Assembly: GCA_015680685.1 (NCBI GenBank)
Contig: MNCI01022655.1
Location: forward strand, 496,217 to 560,216
Length of the DNA: 64,000 nucleotides
Source: Gnetum montanum
Taxonomy: Eukaryota; Streptophyta; Gnetopsida; Gnetales; Gnetaceae
Direction of reading: 5' to 3'
Both the position numbers and the translations under genes were made by a program. Each line of letters opens with the position of its first letter. Positions within the stretch are counted from its first letter, which is position 1. This document shows, in pieces, positions 57,439 through 64,000 of the stretch. The notes beneath the pieces were generated by a model that was not told where the DNA came from, ran no database searches, and saw only the letters and a list, made by a program, of their open reading frames with translations.

Positions 57439-58214
57439 TGATGAGTGGCGAGGTACCCCTACACTCAACCATACGAATACGAGGGTAGCACACGCAATCT
57501 GATCCAACTCCACAGACCAACTGCCTACACTCCTCATGGAACACTTAAGGTTAATTATTCATTGTCTTTCCATACTTGTAGTTTTCACGATGTATGGTTA
57601 AGTAAGTTCGAGGTATATGATTTTTATGTCTTTTCAATTTTATCTCCTATGCTGATAAGGTGAAGGGTGAGGAGACTAATTACTAACTTTAACTAACTAA
57701 CTAAGTACTAATTAACCTAGTGTCAGCATCTGTTCCCACTTACCGTTCACACCCTAAACCAATGCAACCTCGGTTACCAAACGCCAATCATTGCTGGGAT
57801 CACCAAGCGTAAGGTTGTACTGAGGCACTTAACTAGGAGAGAAGGGTTGAAAGAGATTTAATGACTAATAAAGCATGTAAATGATTAGTAAATAACAATA
57901 AATAAAACCCTATTTATCCTTTTCGATGCACTACAAGGTTTATCCAAGAAGTTCATCTTTATTGTCATACACAAACATGTATTCAAGTACAATATTTTCT
58001 CGAATAAAGATCCATTCACTTTGGAGATCCTACTATGGGCACATGAAAATATTCTATCTCTGGAAAGGTAAAACTACTAGAGTTTCACTAAGGTTCTACA
58101 TCTAGATGAGAAACAAAGGGAGAGCTGCCTCTTATTTATAGACTTGGCGATGGACCATGATATCGCGTGGGATCGTATGCGATATTGCGGTCCATGCAAT
58201 ATCGCATCCCATCA
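57439..58214 (-). repeat. Element B, 3' LTR (776 bp)
   Basis: It runs from tgatgagtggcgaggtac to cccatca. It starts abruptly within copia sequence, which suggests B inserted into the copia copy. The five bases before it are agagg; the other flank is outside the window, so a target-site duplication cannot be checked. Confidence 0.88.
58133..58140 (-). promoter_or_regulatory. LTR TATA box (TATAAATA), element B
   Basis: It is 74 bp from the LTR terminus. The interval has one exact GATATC (58159) and decayed forms gatatt and aatatc. Confidence 0.7.
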
Positions 58215-58224
58215 TACCCCCATG
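58215..58224 (-). other. Polypurine tract, element B
   Basis: The minus strand is CATGGGGGTA, identical to that of element A. Confidence 0.75.
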
Positions 58225-59945
58225 ACTGAATGAAAACTCATCCTTAAGTTCCTTAAAAATATTGGGATGGTATGGAATTATTGACTCAAATGGAACTAAT
58301 GGGATGACATGTGAATGGACCATCATTAAAAGATAAGACAAAACTGGTGTTCATGACAACAAGGGTGAACACCTTATTACATTGACATTAGGCCTTATTT
58401 GGCAGCTTGAGAAAGAGAGAGAGAAAGAAGTTTTGTTACTGCCAACGCCAAGATTGCACCTTTCGTTGTCCATTCGTAAGTGCACCATCGATCTTTCTCC
58501 TTGCATAGCTACTTTAGCACTACTCCATTCCAAGTGTTCTCTCCAGATCTAATCCATTGTTGCATGATTTTCATCTACACACACAACACAATCTTAATAT
58601 TAGCAAGGGTAAATGAATTAAAATGTACTTGATACCTTGCTTCGATGAAAGGTCCATTGGCTGAGTTGTGGTATGGTGGATACAGGTCTGGAGATATAAT
58701 TATGGTGACTACCGAAGGTGTAGGGGTTAAGAGAAAAGCGAAAAAATTTGGGTCTAGACCCCCATAACTAAGAGCAAACCTCCAGTAGTGATAGAATGGA
58801 AAAAGAAAAAGAGCAAGAAGGATGGAAAAAAAGAGACAACTAAAACATTGATGAAATGGATGTCAAGATGGAAATGAACAAAATAAAATTAATTGCAAAA
58901 ATGTTAAGAAAAAGAATTTAACTAGTGCATCAAATAGTAATTTCAGTGGGTCCTCTGCCAAAGCAGGCTCATGCCCTTAATTCCCTAACAAACCCACATT
59001 CAAAGAGTCCATAGGCTTTGGGAATGTCATTTGGAATAAGAGTTAAAGTCTTAACCATAAGAATTTACCAAAAAGAAAACAATGCATCAACTAAAATATA
59101 CACTAATGATACAATTAGAAATGAGGTGAACAATGGAGAGAAGGATGGAGAGAAGAGAATGGAATGGAATCCCAAGAACAAGGTGGTGTACAGCCCCTTG
59201 TGTAGTTCATGATTATTGTGACTTAGTAGATCCCATTCCAAGTTTGGCCTTAAACAAACCACATCTAGTGACTTTGCATTAATTCATTCATCCAATCCAT
59301 CCTCTTGAAGTAACAAGAATGTTTCCACCAAAGAGCCACCACCATTCTGACAAAACAAGGAGGAGAGAATGGGAAGTGATAAGGGTCTTAGTTACAGGAA
59401 ACATTTTTATTTTAGTTCCATAACCAGTGCTTATAGCCCAAATGATTATTTCATCTAAGGGGTGTGCTTTGAATTCTCACATTTTTTTTTGTGTTTTATG
59501 TGTTTATGCATGAGAACCACATCATGCAAGGACTTTGTTATTTTTATTTTCTCAGCTTCCGATGACTGAGTAACATTGAAATTATAAGAAAACTCAAGAA
59601 GAAAACATCCAAGCACCCAAGAGAATAGCCAACACAAATGCACCAAGTTCCCTTGAAGTCACACCCTTTACAATCCTTGAGTCCTTTTTTAGTTTGAGAA
59701 ATGGCCAGTCACCGATTCGTTAATAGGTCTTATTAGAAAGAGACTGTACATTTACAAGCCAAGAGAGACCATAGAACTTGTGGATTGATGGATGAAGTGG
59801 ACTCATTGCCTGCTATAGCAAAAGAAACATACCTTAGTATCAACATCATCACTTAAAGGTAAAAATGAAACATTAGCAATCAATATAAAATAGTTCATAC
59901 CATCATGAAGAACACTTATTAAATGACAAACTTACAAGGTGGATA

Positions 59946-59966
59946 ACACACACACACACACACACA
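59946..59966. repeat. (CA)n microsatellite in element B
   Basis: About ten CA units, orthologous to 52962-52981 in A. Confidence 0.95.
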
Positions 59967-60019
59967 AGAAATGAAAAATGTATAAATGATGTTGTAAAAA
60001 GAAATAAGAAAAGTTAAAG

Positions 60020-60215
60020 AAATTTGTAAAACAAAAACATGTAAGACAAAAACGTGTAAAAAAAATGTGTAAAACAAAAATGAGTAAAGGAAAAATGTGT
60101 AAATCAAAAATGTGCAAAACAAAAACACATAAAACAAAAATGTGTAAAACAAAAACATGTAAAACAAAAATGTGAAACAAAAATGTGCAAAACAAAAATG
60201 TGTAAAACAAAAATT
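60020..60215. repeat. Minisatellite of about 15-bp units
   Basis: About 12-13 tandem copies of TGTGTAAAACAAAAA and close variants. Element A has only about three at the same place. Confidence 0.88.
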
Positions 60216-60430
60216 AAAAAGAACTGAGGGCCCCAAATGATTAGCATAGGTGGCCATCTACCCCATGATTGAATGGAAAGGGAGAGATCTAAAATAATGA
60301 ACACCTATTAGCATTTCTTAGAAGTTTCCAACTTCTCCCGATTGATGTTTTCAGGTTAAGGGATGGAAGTTGGTGATGCTCATATTCCAATGTGTCTATG
60401 CTTCCATTGTTGGCATGAGTTGTTCCCCTA

Positions 60431-61095
60431 GTTTGTTCCATGCATGTTGGTTGGTTTCTCTTTCAACTAGATGTCAACCACGAGGTTTCCACTACTTGTG
60501 TGGTTGCTACATACAGGCATCTTTGTCTTAGAGTTTCAAGGGCATACCTATTGCATGAAGGAGATGTTGTGCATTCCTCCATGTCATCACCCGATGAATC
60601 ACTGTATGTGATGCATAGAACTTTTTTCTTCTCAATATTTACCTTAAATATCTCCAATGAAAGATCATGGATCCCTAGGCATGCATCTATTGTGCTTAGC
60701 CATGCTCTTCCCATTATAATTGGGAAGTCCCCTTCATTGTTGTTGACTTCAATCACTAGGAAATCAACTGGGTATGACCAACCACACACAGTGGTAACAA
60801 TGTCATCCACCAATTCCAAGGGAATGGTGATGGACTGGTCTACCAACTCTAGTTAATTATTGCTCTTCTTGAGTTGTGTCAGGTTCCAGGCTTGATACAT
60901 TTCTTGTGAAATTAAGTTGACTCCGGAACTTGAGTCAAGAAGAGCCTTATGTGATTCGTTCTCGGTGACTTGGAGGTAGATTAAGGGACTTTTAGGATTA
61001 GAGAGTTTCCTGGGAAGGTGGCCTACCTTGATCCAGTTGGTTACGATATGCGTTAACATAATCATATGCGTTAAGCTCTATTGTTGGTTTGAAGG
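60431..61095 (-). pseudogene. Aspartic protease of element B
   Basis: The frame 61065-60853 carries HLPRKLSNPKSPLIYLQVTE and the active-site region KALLDSSSGVNLISQEM. Here DSS stands where A has DLG, so the essential Gly is lost. The frame 60846-60463 continues with ITIPLELVDDIVTTVCGWSY, DFPIIMGRAWLSTIDAC and the SDSSGDDMEEC tail. A single stop or frame change lies at about 60850. The domain order is the same as in A. Confidence 0.8.
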
Positions 61096-63571
61096 GTGCG
61101 CCGAAGCCTTATTTGTTGGAGGAGCGTACCTAGACTCAACTACTTGTTGTTGTGAGAGCTTGTCTAGGATTTTGGTTATGAAGAAAGGTCTTCCCTTTTT
61201 ACAGTTGTCAGAACCAGCAACAGGTTGGATGTTTATGTCTCTCGTAGCGTTGTGTTGCTACAATTAAGTGGGGAGTTCCCCTTGCATTGTTGGAGCAGGA
61301 GGTGCTATGGGAACTACTGGTGAAAGAGGTGCGGATGGATTAGGAGGATGGTATGGATGTGAAATGTCTCCCAGAGGAGAAGGAGTCCTTCTAAAGTACT
61401 CTTGAACTTGGTAGTGACGTTGGGAAGTTGTGTGACCTATAGAGTCACTTGGAGAAACCAGCTGTTGCACGTAGTATCCATATGGGTCTAGTTTCCGGTA
61501 AGGGTACTTTTGTTTCAGTGGTGGCATCCCCCATGACTATGGTAATTGCCACTGCTGATGTTGTCCGATGGATTGTGATGGAGTTCCACTTGGATAGTAC
61601 ATCAACAATTGGTGGAACTACCTTGGGTTACCTTGGGAATAAGGTAACCTTCAGGGTGTCTGCTATTAGTTAAGTCTCAAGTTGAGTGCATACACCCTAG
61701 ACTCTTGTAGATGTGAAATGATTGGACATCATCCCTTAGGATGGTCATATTGGTAGATCTCACAACCACCATCATTTTTTGTATCTGAATCCACAACCTC
61801 ATCAAAGATATTCATTTTCCCCTTACCCTTGTCCCATGCAGGGCCTGAATCTCTCCGCTCTTTCTTATTTTTGTCACTACTTCGTTCCTCCTTAGACTCC
61901 TCTACGATCTTTAGGATATTTTCAATTTTACTATCTAAGGAGCTTCATACTTCATCTACCTTAGCCGATACTTCCGTTGTTAGCTTCTGAAGTGACAAGG
62001 TTTTTCTGTTCACCAACTCTTCGAGTGGTGACTCATCCTCTTCATCGCAAAATCTCACTCCCTTCTTTTGAAGAGAGGGATCACAATTATATTCTTCTGT
62101 GCTCTCTCTTTTTCATAGCTCCATTTCTTCTTTGGCTACTTGCTCCAACAATTGATGAATCCCATAGGATCTAAGTTCTGATAATCTCCCTTGGGCATAA
62201 GTCCCAAGGGTTCTCCTAGTTTCATACCTTAACCCATCTACGATGTGACAAAGTTGGTCCCATTGTGTGTAACCATGGTCCGAGCAACGATGTAACAATG
62301 CATAGTAGTGGTCTGTGGTAGCATCCAAGGGTTCATGATTACCCTATTTCCATCCTTGGATCTGCTTACACAAGCTAGACACTCTGGAGTACGTTTGATA
62401 TTTTTTGTTCAAGAGTTCTAACATCGTACCCCACCTCCTAATGGTTTCCAATTCTAAGGACTGGTACCAACTCTCTGCTTCCTTTATGAGTGTCCTGGGA
62501 AACAACTTCAGTTTTTGTCACTCATTTTCTATGTTTTGCAAGGCACAAGCATCATGAAATACCTGTAAATGATTTTTTGGATCCATGTTGTACCCCCCTT
62601 CAAATTGTGGGATATTGTTCATGTCTAAGTGCTTGATCAAGCTATCTTTTTGATGCCTTGTTGGGATTCTCACTGCCTCCATGATGTCCAACATATTCTA
62701 GGTTGCAAGTAGGGGTTCTTCATGATCATCTCTTTCATGACGTATACGTTGTTTCCTACTTTCCCTTCATTCATGTCCTTGTCCTCTCTCTTGACTCTCT
62801 CGTCGAGGTCTCTCATTTTTTCAACCTCTATTCTCACCGTTATGTTCTTGGTGGATGTGCCCAGATGTGAAAGGAGAGGGTGAATGATGTGAATAAGGGA
62901 AAGAATAAGGAGAACCATCACCATGACGATGTTTCCTACCTTCTCTTCTGTGGCTTCAGCCTCGATCGTGATGACAATCTAAGTGCCCATCCTTGCCATG
63001 TGTTGTTGTTCCCTCAGTGAACAGTTGGCATTCATGGGGATCAGAACTAGGGTTTTTTATCATGGACCATAGGTTTTGATACCCCACCTCCTCACTATCA
63101 TTAGAAGGGAGAACATCATTTGATAGAGAACCCGTTATAAGTGGTTCACCATCTCTGATTTTACTTAGGACGTGCGGGACCCCTTTTCCCTTCAACAGTG
63201 TATGGTGGCTCTCCTGCCTCGAGTCCCTTATACGTTGTGCAGCTATGGCATAATAATCCCTTGTGTCGAAATCACCTATAACGTACTCAACATAGAGTTG
63301 TGTCATGCCCATCTATGCAAGAGCATAAAGAAGCATGGTTGGGACTAACCGATATGGAGGTAACACTATGTTACCTTGCAAGTCTCTCCATCGCAGTTGT
63401 TCATCTTGATGGAGGATAAAGGTAAAATCTGGTATGTACTCATCAGGATGAGTATATACTACCCGATGTTGTTGAGGAACTGGCGGATTTTGGTTGTGTT
63501 CTAGACTGCCGACTATTCCTTGTATTATCCCTAGGTGGTGTAATGCTCTTGTGAGAAGAATAAGAAGACAT
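61096..63571 (-). pseudogene. Gag of element B
   Basis: The start at 63571 (MSSYSSHKS) lies about 140 bp after the PBS. A long, little-damaged N-terminal part follows. Near 63320-63480 it reads VVYTHPDEYIPDFTFILHQD, and after one stop near 63310 the frame continues 63312-62956 (MGMTQLYVEYVIGDFDTRDY...). The gag core is decayed between 62350 and 62900. The frame 62328-62113 gives YTQWDQLCHIVDGLRYETRR. The cysteine motif near 61710-61770 reads CEIYQYDHPKG, with Tyr in place of the second Cys of A, then a stop. A Pro-rich stretch with HPYHPPNPSAPL-like sequence is at 61264-61420. Confidence 0.76.
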
Positions 63572-63693
63572 GGTGTCTTATCGGTGTGCTAATTAACCAT
63601 TATATAATTTTTTACTTAATTAAACCTAAGGTTTATTTAAGCTCCCAACAATGTGAGTGATTTCCTATGTTCTACTTAGCGCACAAACACTTA

Positions 63694-63713
63694 GTCCCTA
63701 GCAATAGCGCCAA
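63694..63713 (-). other. Primer-binding site, Asp-tRNA type (element B)
   Basis: In minus-strand sense TTGGCGCTATTGCTAGGGA abuts the LTR. It agrees with the remembered Asp-tRNA PBS at 14 of 18 positions, and all four differences are C-to-T or G-to-A. Confidence 0.8.
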
Positions 63714-64000
63714 TGATGAGTGGCAAGGTACCCCTACACTCCACCATACGAATATGAGCGTAGCACATGCAATCCAATTGAACTCCATAGACTAACTACC
63801 TACACGCCTCATGGAACACTTAAGGTTAATTATTCATCGTCTTCCCATACTTACTTGTAGTTGTCATGGTGTATGGTTAAGTAAGTCCAAGGTATATGAT
63901 TTTTATGTCTTTTCAATTTTATCTCCTATCTTGATAAGGTGAAGGGTGAAGAGACTAATTACTAACTTTAACTAACTAACTAAGTCTTAATTAACCTAGT
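63714..64000 (-). repeat. Element B, 5' LTR (cut by window edge)
   Basis: It starts tgatgagtggcaaggtac and follows 57439-57725 closely to the end of the window. Confidence 0.9.

Larger units (their letters stand above)
58225..60430 (-). repeat. Non-coding 3' block of element B, in place of pol
   Basis: It is collinear with 51258-53380 of element A, including 'gaatggaatggaatcccaag' and the (CA)n tract. No pol motif is readable. It contains the expanded minisatellite at 60020-60215. Confidence 0.75.

Noticed and set aside
59919-60304. Phe/Cys-rich open frames on the minus strand (up to 112 codons)
   Set aside because: They are translations of the 15-bp minisatellite and the (CA)n tract in three frames, not genes.
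1-64000. An intact, previously undescribed gene system such as a defence or biosynthetic cluster
   Set aside because: No intact multi-gene operon or gene cluster is readable; the content is decayed retroelements and non-coding repeats.

Overview
This window looks like nuclear DNA from a large, repeat-rich plant genome. It is AT-rich and made almost entirely of decayed LTR retrotransposons of plant type: Ty3/gypsy Athila-like, Tat and chromovirus-like, plus Ty1/copia. Stop codons are dense, microsatellites are frequent, and there is no compact gene cluster. I infer a seed plant, perhaps a gymnosperm because the insertions look old and nested, but the sequence does not settle the species. Three single-base Ns (2796, 10641, 28291) mark draft-assembly joins. 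I see no intact host gene. The only host-like piece is a cytochrome P450 5' fragment near 42.5-42.8 kb.

Layout. 1-5.6 kb: an old Athila-like element on the minus strand (element C; LTR, RT, protease, gag, PBS, LTR) with an internal deletion fusing RT to the 3' LTR. 5.7-9.3 kb: a gypsy integrase tail, then an LTR, PBS and decayed gag of another gypsy element (D) on the plus strand. 9.4-17.6 kb: two diverged copies of a non-coding repeat in opposite orientation, enclosing a copia-type LTR and a chromovirus-like protease-RT-integrase remnant (E) that lacks RNase H. 18-21.4 kb: an unidentified broken reading frame, then a copia-type LTR, PBS and gag. 21.5-27.1 kb: a Tat-lineage pol remnant (G) on the minus strand, with RT, RNase H, a second archaeal-type RNase H, and integrase. 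27.9-30.55 kb: an array of about 180-bp degenerate units. 30.55-36.75 kb: a Tat-type LTR, leader, gag and protease (F) on the plus strand. 37.4-40 kb: Tat LTR and gag-protease debris (F2). 40-50.2 kb: quiet AT-rich DNA with a P450 fragment, a LINE reverse-transcriptase remnant, a tRNA-like SINE candidate and a possible hAT scrap. 50.25-64 kb: two sibling Athila-like elements (A and B) on the minus strand, each with gag and protease but no RT or integrase, separated by a copia RNase H fragment.

How the parts relate. C, A and B share LTR termini (TGATGAG...ATCA on the plus strand), an Asp-tRNA-type PBS and a minus-strand TATAAATA box. C carries RT; A and B do not, so A and B look like non-autonomous gag-protease derivatives that would need pol from a relative. 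The most striking recurring pattern is in the LTR promoters. Several unrelated families each carry a dense cluster of their own family-specific palindrome around or upstream of the TATA box: GATATC in C/A/B, TGCTACG/CGTAGCA in F, and AGACATCT/AGATGTCT in D and the copia-type LTRs.

Nothing here appears to encode a complete working protein. Element boundaries without target-site duplications are given as approximate.
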